Below the pieces are notes generated by a model. The model saw only the letters and a list, made by a program, of their open reading frames with translations, was not told the DNA's origin and did not search any database. A DNA stretch of 64,000 nucleotides from Polaribacter marinus (GTDB taxonomy: Bacteria; Bacteroidota; Bacteroidia; Flavobacteriales; Flavobacteriaceae): the NCBI RefSeq assembly GCF_022662535.1, contig NZ_JAKQYM010000011.1, positions 1 to 64,000 of the forward strand, given 5' to 3'. Both the position numbers and the translations under genes were made by a program. Shown piece by piece: positions 54,006 through 63,429 of the stretch (its first letter is position 1; each line of letters begins with the position of its first letter).

Positions 54006-54013
54006 TATTTTTG
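54006..54013 (+). promoter_or_regulatory. -7 box of the degT-galE operon
   Basis: TATTTTTG, 19 nt before the ATG at 54033; no TTG at the right spacing. Confidence 0.45.
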
Positions 54014-54032
54014 ATACATCAAAATTCATTAC

Positions 54033-55160
54033 ATGAAAAAAATTCAAATGGTAGACCTACAAGGTCAGTATCAACAAATAAAAGAAACAGTAAACACATC
54101 AATACAAGAAGTTTTAAACTCTTCATCATATATAAACGGACCTTTAGTTCATGAATTTCAAGCTGATTTAGAGAAATATTTAGATGTAAAACACGTAATT
54201 CCTTGTGCCAACGGTACCGATGCTTTGCAAATAGCAATGATGGGCTTAGGCTTAGAACAAGGTGATGAGGTTATTACTGCAGACTTTACTTTTGCCGCAA
54301 CTGTAGAAGTAATTGGTTTGCTAAAATTAACTCCTGTTTTAGTTGACGTAGAACCCGATACTTTTAACATAGATATAAATGCCTTAAAAAAAGCTATAAC
54401 CCCTAAAACTAAAGCAATTGTTCCTGTTCATTTATTTGGTCAGTGCGCAAATTTAGAAGCTGTTTTAGAAATTGCTAAAGAACACAATCTATTTGTAATT
54501 GAAGACAATGCCCAGGCTATTGGTGCAGATTATACTTTTAAAGATGGAACAAAAAAGAAAGCTGGAACTATTGGAAACGTAGGTACAACCTCTTTTTTTC
54601 CTTCTAAAAATTTAGGTTGCTATGGAGATGGAGGTGCTATATTTACAAATGATGATGAACTTGCTCATATACTTAGAGGGATTGTAAATCATGGGATGTA
54701 TACACGCTACTATCATGATGTAGTAGGTGTTAATTCTAGATTAGATTCTATACAAGCAGGAGTACTAAAAGCAAAACTACCTTTTTTAGACACATATTGT
54801 GATGCAAGAAGAACGGCTGCAAAATATTACTCAAATGCATTTGCAGAGAATACAAATATTATCACTCCAAAAATTAGTGATTTTTCTACACATGTTTTTC
54901 ATCAATACACCCTACAAATTACAAATGGAAAAAGAGATGAATTACACAAACATCTACTAGAGAAAGGGATTCCTAATGCTATTTATTACCCAGTAGCATT
55001 ACATGCTCAAAAAGCATATAAAGATATTCGTTACAAAGAAAGTGATTTCCCTGTAACCAATGAGTTGATAAAAACAGTGATTTCGCTACCAATGCATACA
55101 GAATTAGATACTGAACAATTAGAGTTCATTACAAAAACAATTTTAAATTTTGTAAACTAA
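54033..55160 (+). CDS. DegT/DnrJ/EryC1/StrS aminotransferase (sugar aminotransferase)
   Basis: PLP-dependent transfer of an amino group to a nucleotide-linked keto sugar, 375 aa. NGTDALQIAMMGLG, DFTFAATVEVI, PVHLFGQCANLE, EDNAQAIGADY and the PLP lysine in FFPSKNLGCYGDGGA identify the family; members such as WbpE, FdtB and ArnB look alike, so the sugar is uncertain. It is followed 5 bp later by galE, and the pair probably serves surface polysaccharide or glycan synthesis. Confidence 0.92.
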   Translation: MKKIQMVDLQGQYQQIKETVNTSIQEVLNSSSYINGPLVHEFQADLEKYLDVKHVIPCANGTDALQIAMMGLGLEQGDEVITADFTFAATVEVIGLLKLTPVLVDVEPDTFNIDINALKKAITPKTKAIVPVHLFGQCANLEAVLEIAKEHNLFVIEDNAQAIGADYTFKDGTKKKAGTIGNVGTTSFFPSKNLGCYGDGGAIFTNDDELAHILRGIVNHGMYTRYYHDVVGVNSRLDSIQAGVLKAKLPFLDTYCDARRTAAKYYSNAFAENTNIITPKISDFSTHVFHQYTLQITNGKRDELHKHLLEKGIPNAIYYPVALHAQKAYKDIRYKESDFPVTNELIKTVISLPMHTELDTEQLEFITKTILNFVN

Positions 55161-55165
55161 AAAAA

Positions 55166-56179
55166 ATGAAAAAGAAAAAGATTTTAGTTACGGGAGGCTT
55201 AGGGTTTATTGGATCTCATACAGTAGTAGAATTACAAAACGCAGGTTTTGAAGTTATTATTATTGATGATTTATCAAACACCACAATTAGTGTACTAGAT
55301 AGTATTACAGAAATCACAGGAACAAAACCAGATTTTCATCAAATAGATTTACGCATTAAAAATGATGTAAACACTTTTTTTGAAAATAATAACGTTGATG
55401 GAATTATACATTTTGCTGCCTTTAAAGCGGTTGGAGAAAGCATACAAAAACCTTTAGATTACTATGAAAATAACATTGGAAGCCTTGTATATCTTTTACA
55501 AGAAATGAGAGATCGAAAATTAGATCATTTTATTTTCTCTTCTTCTTGTACTGTATACGGACAAGCTGATGAACTACCTATTACAGAAAATGCACCTGTA
55601 AAAAAAGCCGAATCTACCTACGGAAATACCAAACAAATTGGAGAAGAAATTATTCAAGAAGCATGTAAAGCTCATCATTTAAATGCCATTGCTTTGCGTT
55701 ATTTTAATCCTATTGGCGCACACGAAAGTATTAAAATAGGAGAACTCCCTTTAGGTGTGCCTCAGAACTTAATTCCTTTTGTAACCCAAACTGCAGCTGG
55801 AATAAGAAAAGAATTATCTGTTTTTGGAAATGATTACGATACCGAAGATGGAACTGCAGTACGTGATTATATTCATGTTGTTGATTTAGCAAAAGCACAC
55901 ATTGCTGCTTTACAACGTTTGATTCGTAAAAATAATAAAGAAAATTTCGAATTTTTTAATATTGGTACAGGAAAAGGAAGTTCTGTTTTAGAAGTTATAA
56001 AAGCTTTTGAAAAAACTTCTGGCGCATCTTTAAACTATAAAATTGTTGGTAGAAGAGAAGGAGATATTACTGCTGCGTATGCAGACACAACTATTGCCAA
56101 CAAAGAATTGAACTGGAAAACAGAAAAATCCTTAGAAGATGCCTTAAGATCTGCGTGGAAATGGCAACAAAAACAATAA
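55166..56179 (+). CDS. galE: UDP-glucose 4-epimerase
   Basis: NAD-dependent interconversion of UDP-glucose and UDP-galactose (possibly the GlcNAc/GalNAc forms), 337 aa. Rossmann motif GGLGFIGSHTVVEL, the SSSCTVYG serine, catalytic YGNTK (Tyr and Lys), and RYFNPIGAH are the SDR-extended GalE signatures. Operon with the DegT aminotransferase; a strong terminator follows. Confidence 0.95.
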   Translation: MKKKKILVTGGLGFIGSHTVVELQNAGFEVIIIDDLSNTTISVLDSITEITGTKPDFHQIDLRIKNDVNTFFENNNVDGIIHFAAFKAVGESIQKPLDYYENNIGSLVYLLQEMRDRKLDHFIFSSSCTVYGQADELPITENAPVKKAESTYGNTKQIGEEIIQEACKAHHLNAIALRYFNPIGAHESIKIGELPLGVPQNLIPFVTQTAAGIRKELSVFGNDYDTEDGTAVRDYIHVVDLAKAHIAALQRLIRKNNKENFEFFNIGTGKGSSVLEVIKAFEKTSGASLNYKIVGRREGDITAAYADTTIANKELNWKTEKSLEDALRSAWKWQQKQ

Positions 56180-56205
56180 TTTTAAAGAACAATCTTAAAA
56201 TGTAA

Positions 56206-56240
56206 AAAACTCAAACGAAATAAAGTTTGAGTTTTTTTTT
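56206..56240 (+). terminator. galE terminator
   Basis: Stem aaaactcaaac / gtttgagtttt, 8-nt loop, T-run. Confidence 0.88.
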
Positions 56241-56304
56241 AACAGTATTTTTCAATATTCCTCAATTCCTTTTAGTAATTTTCTCTTTTTAAAAATCAAC
56301 CCAA

Positions 56305-59139
56305 ATGAAAAAAATATACATTGCTTTTTTAGCAATTACAAGCTTTTTGGCCTGTGACAATTCTTCAAAAGAAAAAATTCCAGAACTAAGTATTAATTAC
56401 CAAAAAATAGAATTAGATAACGGATTAGACGTTATTTTTCATGTAGACAAATCGGATCCAGTTGTTGCAGTTGAGTTAATGGTTCATGTAGGTTCTGCAA
56501 GAGAAACTGAAGGAAAAACTGGTTTTGCACATCTTTTTGAACATTTACTATTTTTAGAATCTGAAAACCTAGGAAAAGGTGGCTTAGATAAAATGAGTGC
56601 AAAAATTGGAGGTTCAGGTGCTAATGGATCTACTTCTAGAGACAGAACCAACTATTTACAAACGGTTCCTAAAGACGCTCTAGAAAAAATGATTTGGGCA
56701 GAAGCAGACAAGTTAGGTTATTTTATAAACACTGTTACAGATCCTGTTCTAGCAAAAGAAAAACAAGTAGTTAAAAATGAAAAAAGACAAAGTATAGATA
56801 ATGCACCTTACGGACATAATCAATATGTTATTGGTAAGAATTTATACCCAAAAGATCATCCGTACAATTGGCAAGTTATTGGTTCTTTAGATGATTTACA
56901 AAGTGCAAATTTACAAGATGTAAAAGACTTTTATAAAAAATGGTATGTTCCAAACAATGCTACTTTGGTTTTATCTGGAGATATTGATGTTGAGCAAGCA
57001 ACTAAATGGGTTCATAAATATTTTGATGAAATCCCTAAGGGTGATGAAATTCCTGCCATAGAAAAAAAACCTGGAATTGTTAAAGAAACTAAGTATTTAT
57101 ATTACGAAGATAATTTTGCAAGAGTTCCTCAACTCACCATGGTTTGGCCAAGTGTAGAACAGTACAATAAAGACTCCTATGCATTAGAAGTTTTAGCTCA
57201 ATATTTAACAGACGGAAAATCTGCTCCTCTAAATCAAGTTTTAGTTGACGATTTAAAGGTAACCTCAAGTACAACAATGTATAATTACACCTCTGAAGTA
57301 GCAGGAGAAACACAGCTAATTGTTAGAGCTTTTAATGGTACAAATTTAGACAAGGTAAAAGCAGGAATAGAAAAAGGTTTTGCAAAATTTGAATCAGAAG
57401 GCATTTCGGAAAAAGATTTAAAAAGAATTAAAGCAGGACAAGAAACACAATTTTATCTTAGTTTATCAAGCGTTTTAGGAAAAGGAACCAACTTAGCTTC
57501 CTATAATACTTATTTAGGAAATCCTGGTTTTGCAACAGAAGATATTAAAAACACATTAGCAGTAACAACAAAAGATGTAATGCGTGTTTACAATACATAT
57601 ATTAAAAACAAAAATTATATTGCAACAAGCTTTGTTCCTAAAAGTAGTGCTGAATTAGCTTTAAAAGGTTCTGTATTAGCAAATATTGTTGAAGAAAAAA
57701 TTGTAATTGGAGCCGAAGAAAAATTTGACCCTAAAATTGCCGCAACCTATGAAAAAACAGCTTCTTCTTTTGACAGAAGCATAGAACCTCCTTATGGAAA
57801 CACACCTTCTTTAGCGGTCCCAAAAGTATATAAAAGTAGCTTAGAAAATGGTTTAAAAATCTTTGGAATTGAAAGTAATGAAATTCCTTTAGTTCGTTTT
57901 AATTTAACCATAGATGGTGGACAACTTTTAGAATCTTTAAATAAATTAGGGGTTGCCAATTTAACTGCAAATTTATTAAACAAAGGAACAAAAAATAAGA
58001 CTGTTAAAGAATTAGAAGAAGCTATTCAAGAATTAGGTGCTTCTATTTATATATACTCTAACAAAGAGAGCATTACTCTAAGCGGAACAACCTTAGCCAA
58101 AAACTATAGTAAAACATTAGCTTTAGCACAAGAAATTTTATTAGAACCTAGGTTTGATGAAAAAGAGTTTGATTTACTAAAAAAAGCAACTATTGCTAAT
58201 TTACATCAGCAAGAAGCAAATCCAAACTCTGTAGCTAGAAATACCTATAACGAATTGATTTATGGAAAAAATAATATCCGCTCTAAAAACACATTAGGAA
58301 CCATATCCTCTGTAGAAACAATCACTTTAGATGATATCAAAAATTATTACAACAATTACATTTCTCCTTCTGTAGGAAAAATGCTAGTTGTTGGAGATAT
58401 TTCTAAAGACAAACTCGTTGCATCTTTAACAAACTTAAACAATAGCTGGAAAGCAAAAACTGTTACAATTCCTGAATACAAAACCCCCGAAGCTCCAACA
58501 AAACCAACTGTATATTTTTATGATATTCCAAATGCAAAACAATCTGTTTTACAATTTGGTACGCCTGCATTAGCTGCTACAGATAGTGATTTCTATGCTG
58601 CATCTGTAATGAACTATATTTTAGGCGGAGGTGGTTTTGCTTCTAGATTAACACAAGAGCTTAGAGAAGGAAAAGGCTACACTTATGGTGTTAGGTCTGG
58701 ATTTTCTGGTACAAAAGCAAAGGGAACTTTTACGATTTCTAGTGGTGTAAGAACCAATGTTACTTTAGAATCTGCACAATTAGTAAAAAAAATCCTAGAA
58801 GAGTACCCAGCTACTTTTTCTGACAAAGATTTAGAAACTACTAAAAGTTTTTTAATTAAAAGTAATGCAAGAGCTTTTGAAACTTCTAGAGCAAAACTAT
58901 CCATGTTACAAAACATTAGTAATTTTGGATGGAGTCCAGATTATGTAAAAGACAGAGAGTCTATTGTGAATGATATGACAAAAGAACGTATTCAAGAGTT
59001 AGCCAACAAATATATTAATCCAAATAAGATGATTTGGCTAATTGTTGGAGATGCAGAAACACAATTAGAAAGAATGAAAGAACTAGGTTATGGAGAGCCT
59101 ATTTTATTAAACAAAAGACAACAAAAAATTAAGAATTAG
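56305..59139 (+). CDS. M16 family zinc metallopeptidase, lipoprotein
   Basis: 944 aa. The N-terminal lipoprotein signal (IAFLAITSFLACDN, lipidated Cys near residue 17) places it in the envelope. The inverted zinc motif HxxEH is HLFEH, followed by the expected downstream Glu region (AKEKQVVKNEKRQS). A second M16 domain (from about residue 510: LENGLKIFGIESNEIPLVRF) lacks the zinc motif, as in the inactive half of pitrilysin-type enzymes; it ends with QELREGKGYTYGVRS-like substrate-groove sequence. Related to PqqL-type peptidases. Own terminator region downstream. Confidence 0.92.
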   Translation: MKKIYIAFLAITSFLACDNSSKEKIPELSINYQKIELDNGLDVIFHVDKSDPVVAVELMVHVGSARETEGKTGFAHLFEHLLFLESENLGKGGLDKMSAKIGGSGANGSTSRDRTNYLQTVPKDALEKMIWAEADKLGYFINTVTDPVLAKEKQVVKNEKRQSIDNAPYGHNQYVIGKNLYPKDHPYNWQVIGSLDDLQSANLQDVKDFYKKWYVPNNATLVLSGDIDVEQATKWVHKYFDEIPKGDEIPAIEKKPGIVKETKYLYYEDNFARVPQLTMVWPSVEQYNKDSYALEVLAQYLTDGKSAPLNQVLVDDLKVTSSTTMYNYTSEVAGETQLIVRAFNGTNLDKVKAGIEKGFAKFESEGISEKDLKRIKAGQETQFYLSLSSVLGKGTNLASYNTYLGNPGFATEDIKNTLAVTTKDVMRVYNTYIKNKNYIATSFVPKSSAELALKGSVLANIVEEKIVIGAEEKFDPKIAATYEKTASSFDRSIEPPYGNTPSLAVPKVYKSSLENGLKIFGIESNEIPLVRFNLTIDGGQLLESLNKLGVANLTANLLNKGTKNKTVKELEEAIQELGASIYIYSNKESITLSGTTLAKNYSKTLALAQEILLEPRFDEKEFDLLKKATIANLHQQEANPNSVARNTYNELIYGKNNIRSKNTLGTISSVETITLDDIKNYYNNYISPSVGKMLVVGDISKDKLVASLTNLNNSWKAKTVTIPEYKTPEAPTKPTVYFYDIPNAKQSVLQFGTPALAATDSDFYAASVMNYILGGGGFASRLTQELREGKGYTYGVRSGFSGTKAKGTFTISSGVRTNVTLESAQLVKKILEEYPATFSDKDLETTKSFLIKSNARAFETSRAKLSMLQNISNFGWSPDYVKDRESIVNDMTKERIQELANKYINPNKMIWLIVGDAETQLERMKELGYGEPILLNKRQQKIKN

Positions 59140-59234
59140 GTTAAAAATATCCAAGACTGCTTCGCTTTCAGAGTCAAGAAACAAGACTTGAATGTAACTA
59201 ATTAAAAGCAGAAGTCTTTTTTATCTAATACTAA

Positions 59235-59280
59235 ACATAAGAAGTCCCAATTTCAAATTTGAAATTAGGACTTCTTATGT
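59235..59280. terminator. 46-bp near-perfect palindrome between converging genes
   Basis: acataagaagtcc..aatttc meets its complement with a single symmetrical mismatch pair; centre aaattt. It sits in the spacer between the M16 gene and fabD, where it can stop transcription from both sides. A weaker hairpin built from aagact and agtctt lies at about 59152-59218. Confidence 0.7.
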
Positions 59281-59312
59281 CTTGTCTATTTTCTGTATTC
59301 TAACTATAAAAT

Positions 59313-60197
59313 CTACTCAAAACTCACTCCACTTGCAGCAACACTTCTATCAATCTTACGCATTAAACCTTGCAATACTTTACCTGGTCCAACTTCAATA
59401 AACTCAGTCCCTCCATCAGCAATCATTGCTTGTATAGATTGGGTCCATCTTACAGGTGCTGTTAATTGAATCATTAAATTTTTCTTAATTTCATCTGGAT
59501 TTGTAACAGCTTTTGCAGTTACATTTTGATATACCGGACAAGTTGGCTTACTAAATACTGTTGCCTCAATTGCTGCAGCTAGTTCTTCTCTTGCTGGCTC
59601 CATCATTGGCGAGTGAAACGCACCTCCGACAGGTAATAATAAAGCTCTTTTTGCACCTTTTTCAGTTAACAATTCACAAGCTATTTTTACAGCCTCTATT
59701 TCTCCAGAAATTACTAACTGACCTGGACAATTGTAATTTGCAGCTACTACTATTCCATCAATTTCTGCACAGGTTTCTTCAACTACCTTATCATCTAAAC
59801 CTAAAACAGCTGCCATTGTAGAAGGTGCAGCTTCACATGCTTTTTGCATTGCCAAAGCACGTTTAGATACTAATTTTAATCCGTCTTCAAAAGTTAAAAC
59901 ACCATTAGCAACCAAAGCCGATATTTCTCCTAAAGAATGTCCTGCTACCATTTCTGGTTGAAAAGAATCTCCTAGAACCTTTGCTAAAATTACAGAATGT
60001 AAAAATATTGCAGGTTGAGTAACCTTTGTTTCTTTTAATTGTTCTGCAGTTCCTTCAAACATAATATCTGTAATTGAGAACCCTAAAATATCGTTTGCCA
60101 ATTCAAAGTATTCTTGCGCCAATGCAGATTTTTCGTATAAATCTAATCCCATCCCTGTAAATTGCGCTCCTTGACCTGGAAAAATATATGCTTTCAT
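59313..60197 (-). CDS. fabD: malonyl-CoA:ACP transacylase
   Basis: Loads malonyl groups onto acyl carrier protein for fatty acid synthesis, 294 aa. FPGQGAQFTGMG near the start, the nucleophile GHSLGEISALVANG (Ser about 90), the catalytic His in GAFHSPMM and the C-terminal EVGPGKVLQGL are the FabD signatures. It is transcribed alone from a minus-strand promoter; other fab genes are not adjacent. Confidence 0.96.
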   Translation of the reverse strand: MKAYIFPGQGAQFTGMGLDLYEKSALAQEYFELANDILGFSITDIMFEGTAEQLKETKVTQPAIFLHSVILAKVLGDSFQPEMVAGHSLGEISALVANGVLTFEDGLKLVSKRALAMQKACEAAPSTMAAVLGLDDKVVEETCAEIDGIVVAANYNCPGQLVISGEIEAVKIACELLTEKGAKRALLLPVGGAFHSPMMEPAREELAAAIEATVFSKPTCPVYQNVTAKAVTNPDEIKKNLMIQLTAPVRWTQSIQAMIADGGTEFIEVGPGKVLQGLMRKIDRSVAASGVSFE

Positions 60198-60226
60198 TTA
60201 AAATTGTTTATTTGTTTAATTTTTGG

Positions 60227-60234
60227 CAAAAATA
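60227..60234 (-). promoter_or_regulatory. fabD promoter -7 box
   Basis: Minus-strand TATTTTTG, about 29 nt before the fabD ATG; the dispersed repeat copy B lies just upstream. Confidence 0.42.
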
Positions 60235-60261
60235 CTCATTTTTATTTGAAGCTATTTCCTG

Positions 60262-60325
60262 CTTTTCGCACTCGCTTTTTTTATTCAAAAAAGAATAAAA
60301 AAGAGCTCAAACAAATGCTTCAATC
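60262..60325. repeat. dispersed intergenic repeat, copy B
   Basis: Contains the same arms as copy A at 33151-33237 (ttttcgcactcgctttttt and aaagagctcaaacaaatgc, then ttcaatc). The middle here is ttattcaaaaaagaataa, an AT-rich hairpin different in sequence from copy A. The outer GCGTG/CACGC ends of copy A are missing. Confidence 0.75.
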
Positions 60326-60391
60326 AGGGCTAAACTTATCAATTAACAATTTCCGTTCTAAAACTTATTGAATATTTAGTAAATTCGCTAA

Positions 60392-61093
60392 ATGACTACT
60401 AAAGACAAACAACTTGCAGATAGAATTTATCTCATTTTAGCCGCTTTATTTATAGCGTCTTTAGTTACCTCTAACCTTATTTTTCAAAAATTTTTTTATT
60501 GGTATCCTTTCCATATTGAGCTATTTGATGTGAAATTATTTGAAGTTTCAGTTGGTTTATTACCCTATCCTTTAACCTTTTTAATTACAGATATTTTATC
60601 AGAAATCTATGGGAAAAAGAAAGCAAATGAGGTGGTAATTGCAGGAATTTTCGCATCTTTCTTTTCACTATTAATTATTTACATTTCAAAAGTTGTACCC
60701 GCAACCTCTTGGTCTCAAGTACAAGATGATACATTTTTAAATGTTTTTGGTGCAGCGCCTTTAGCCGTTTTTGCATCGATGCTTGCTTATTTATTTGCGC
60801 AATTTATAGATATTAGAGTGTATCATTTTTGGAAAAATTTCACCAAAGGAAAACACTTATGGTTGCGAAATAATTTTTCTACTTTTACTTCTCAATTTAT
60901 AGATACACTTACTGTTTTAGTACTCTTATGTTCTTTTGATATTATTCATTGGGATAAATTCTTTGGACTCTTAATCAGTGGTGTCATTTTTAAAGTAATC
61001 ATTGCCGCATTAGACACACCCTTTTTGTACCTAATTGTTTACGGATTCAAAAAAAGATTCAACTTAAAAATTAACGAAGAAATTACAGCTTAA
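60392..61093 (+). CDS. queuosine precursor transporter (YhhQ/VUT family)
   Basis: 233 aa, six membrane segments (IYLILAALFIASLVTSNLIFQKFF, LLPYPLTFLITDILSEIYG, VVIAGIFASFFSLLIIYI, APLAVFASMLAYLFAQFIDI and others, read separately). The PLTFLITDILSEIYGKKKA motif and the LWLRNNFSTFTSQFIDT segment identify the family, which imports preQ0/preQ1 for queuosine tRNA modification in E. coli (YhhQ). No queuosine riboswitch was recognised upstream. First of a same-strand row with the arsenosugar genes, but a functional link is not evident. Confidence 0.88.
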   Translation: MTTKDKQLADRIYLILAALFIASLVTSNLIFQKFFYWYPFHIELFDVKLFEVSVGLLPYPLTFLITDILSEIYGKKKANEVVIAGIFASFFSLLIIYISKVVPATSWSQVQDDTFLNVFGAAPLAVFASMLAYLFAQFIDIRVYHFWKNFTKGKHLWLRNNFSTFTSQFIDTLTVLVLLCSFDIIHWDKFFGLLISGVIFKVIIAALDTPFLYLIVYGFKKRFNLKINEEITA

Positions 61094-61158
61094 TTTTTAA
61101 TATTTTTTTTGTAATCATTTTAAAAAGGTTTCGTCTAAAATCCTGAAACCAATGATCA

Positions 61159-61869
61159 ATGAAAAAAACACTTTTATTATTTATCACCATTTTAACAGTA
61201 TTAAAAATAAATGCGCAAACATCTGTTTTTAATAATTTATTACAAAAAAACGTTGACAAGAATGGAGTTGTAGATTATCAATTATTAAAACAAGACATCA
61301 CCCAATTCAATCGCTATATTTCTTATTTAGAAAAAACATCACCCAATAAATATTGGTCTACAAACAAACAAAAAGCTTTTTGGATTAATGTATACAATGC
61401 ATATACCATCAAAATTATCTTAGACAATTACCCGTTAAAAAGCATTACAGTTATTAAAAAAGAAGGAAAAACTGCTTGGAAAATACCTTTTGTAAAAGTT
61501 GGAGGAAAAACATATACTTTAGATTATATTGAACACGAAATTTTATTTAAAAATTTCTTTGACCCAAGAATTCATGTGGGGGTAAATTGTGCCTCTAAAT
61601 CTTGTCCGAAATTAGCAAATATTGCTTTTACAGAAAATAATATAGATGCAGAATTAACCAAACTAATGAATGATTTTGTAAACGATACTTCTAAAAATAA
61701 AATATCTGAAAAGAAAATTCAAGTTTCTGAAATATTTAATTGGTTTAACGTTCATTTTACTAAAAATGGTTCTGTAATCGATTTTTTAAATACATACTCA
61801 GAAACCAAAATTAATCCGAATGCAGAAATTACTTATTTAAAATACAACTGGACTTTAAACGGAAAATAG
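61159..61869 (+). CDS. DUF547 family secreted protein
   Basis: 236 aa. A signal peptide (MKKTLLLFITILTVLKINA, cleavage before QTS) is followed by the DUF547 domain: KQKAFWINVYNAYTIKIIL, TLDYIEHEILF, and DPRIHVGVNCASKSCPKL with the conserved Cys pair. The fold resembles papain-like or transglutaminase-type proteins, but activity has not been shown as far as I know. It lies 35 bp before the peroxidase-like gene of the arsenosugar set and is probably co-transcribed with it; I recall DUF547 genes beside arsS in other bacteria. Confidence 0.85.
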   Translation: MKKTLLLFITILTVLKINAQTSVFNNLLQKNVDKNGVVDYQLLKQDITQFNRYISYLEKTSPNKYWSTNKQKAFWINVYNAYTIKIILDNYPLKSITVIKKEGKTAWKIPFVKVGGKTYTLDYIEHEILFKNFFDPRIHVGVNCASKSCPKLANIAFTENNIDAELTKLMNDFVNDTSKNKISEKKIQVSEIFNWFNVHFTKNGSVIDFLNTYSETKINPNAEITYLKYNWTLNGK

Positions 61870-61904
61870 TATTTTTATTTTTTAATCAAAATAACAAAAA
61901 AAGA

Positions 61905-62240
61905 ATGTCTAAAAACTATTATGATGCAGCCGATTTAAGGAAATTCGGTAAAATAACTGAATGGAGTGAAGAGCTTGGAAATAAGTTTTTTGATTACTAC
62001 GGAAAAGTATTTGAAGAGGGCGCATTAACGGCCCGAGAAAAATCTTTAATTGCCTTAGCTGTTGCACATACAGAACAATGTCCTTATTGTATCGATGCAT
62101 ATACAAAAGACAGTTTACAACGCGGCATTACCAAAGAACAAATGATGGAAGCAATTCATGTGGGAGCAGCTATTAAAAGTGGCGCAACTTTAGTGCATGG
62201 TGTTCAAATGATGAATAAGGTTAATAAACTTGAGATGTAA
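61905..62240 (+). CDS. arsenosugar biosynthesis-associated AhpD/CMD-like peroxidase
   Basis: 111 aa carboxymuconolactone decarboxylase/AhpD-like protein. The redox motif CPYC in AHTEQCPYCIDAYTKDSLQRG (split) and the helical EAIHVGAAIKSGATLVHG end match the small peroxidase-like protein found beside arsS in many marine bacteria. The role in arsenosugar formation is inferred in the family from gene neighbourhood. arsS follows 82 bp later, across a very AT-rich gap with repeats of aattatgaatt-like sequence. Confidence 0.85.
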   Translation: MSKNYYDAADLRKFGKITEWSEELGNKFFDYYGKVFEEGALTAREKSLIALAVAHTEQCPYCIDAYTKDSLQRGITKEQMMEAIHVGAAIKSGATLVHGVQMMNKVNKLEM

Positions 62241-62321
62241 ATAAATTATGAATTTTAAGTTACAAATTATGAGTTTCAATAAACTTTAATACGTAATTCA
62301 AAATTCTACATTCGTAATTAA

Positions 62322-63374
62322 ATGAAGAAATCGCTAAAAGCAAGAAATAACGATATTGCAAATACATCTCGTCAAATGGAAATTCTTTCAAATGGAATTT
62401 TTGCTGACGGGAAATTACCCACTTTTGCTACAAAAATTAAAGAAACAAATCAACTTCCACTTCGACCTAAAAAATTAGAAATTCTTCAAATTAATTTAGG
62501 ATATATGTGTAATCAAGTTTGTGAACATTGCCATGTAGATGCGGGGCCAGATCGTAAAGAAATCATGACATTAGAAACCATGAACCAATGTTTGGAGGTT
62601 ATCAAAAAAACAGAAGCACATACCTTAGATTTAACAGGTGGAGCGCCAGAAATGAACCCTAATTTTAGATGGTTTGTAGAAGAAGCTTCTAAAGCTGGTA
62701 TAAAAGATTTTATTGTCCGTTCTAACCTTACAATTATTAGAGCGAATAAAAAATATTACGATTTACCCGATTTTTTTAAAAAACACAATGTACATGTAGT
62801 TTCTTCTATGCCACATTGGACACGTGGAAAAACAGATAAGCAACGTGGAAATGGTGTTTTTGATAAATCAATCAAAGCTTTGCAAGAATTAAATGCAATT
62901 GGTTATGGTTTAGAAGGTTCTGACTTAAAGTTAGATTTGGTTTATAATCCTTCTGGAGCATTTTTACCGGGAGATCAAATGGCTTTAGAAAATGATTTTA
63001 AAAAAGCATTAAAAACTGAATTTGATATTGATTTTCATAGCCTTTTTGCAATTACAAACTTACCTATCAGTCGTTTTTTAGATTATTTAATCGCTTCTGA
63101 AAATTATGAAGATTATATGGTTTCTTTAGTTGACGCTTATAATCCTGCTGCTGTAGAAAATCTAATGTGTACAAATACACTTTCTATCAGTTGGGATGGT
63201 TGGTTATATGATTGTGATTTTAATCAGATGCTAAACTTAAAAGTGGCAAGTAAAGTAAAGCACATTTCAGATTATAATGAAGAGTTATTACAAAACAGAA
63301 ATATTATTATTAATCAACATTGTTACGGTTGTACTGCTGGCGCAGGAAGTAGTTGCCAAGGAGTAGTTGCATAA
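62322..63374 (+). CDS. arsS: arsenosugar biosynthesis radical SAM protein ArsS
   Basis: 350 aa. The radical SAM cluster motif CNQVCEHCHVDAGPDR (CxxxCxxC) lies near residue 64; the LTGGAPEMNP segment binds SAM. The C-terminal DUF3641 domain has more cysteines (LMCTNTLSISWDGWLYDCDFNQML in parts, and HCYGCTAGAGSSCQG), likely binding a second cluster. Members act on dimethylarsenic compounds to build 5'-deoxyadenosyl arsenic, an arsenosugar precursor. No arsM arsenite methyltransferase is in the window; it could lie to the right. The family sometimes contains selenocysteine; here the Cys form is present. Confidence 0.92.
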   Translation: MKKSLKARNNDIANTSRQMEILSNGIFADGKLPTFATKIKETNQLPLRPKKLEILQINLGYMCNQVCEHCHVDAGPDRKEIMTLETMNQCLEVIKKTEAHTLDLTGGAPEMNPNFRWFVEEASKAGIKDFIVRSNLTIIRANKKYYDLPDFFKKHNVHVVSSMPHWTRGKTDKQRGNGVFDKSIKALQELNAIGYGLEGSDLKLDLVYNPSGAFLPGDQMALENDFKKALKTEFDIDFHSLFAITNLPISRFLDYLIASENYEDYMVSLVDAYNPAAVENLMCTNTLSISWDGWLYDCDFNQMLNLKVASKVKHISDYNEELLQNRNIIINQHCYGCTAGAGSSCQGVVA

Positions 63375-63429
63375 AAACAAACGGTTTCTTTAACAAACGG
63401 TTTAATGCAATTAAAACAATTACTAAAAT

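Noticed and set aside
59561..59821. Leucine-rich 86-codon frame antisense to fabD
   Set aside because: Low-complexity shadow of fabD; no start context.
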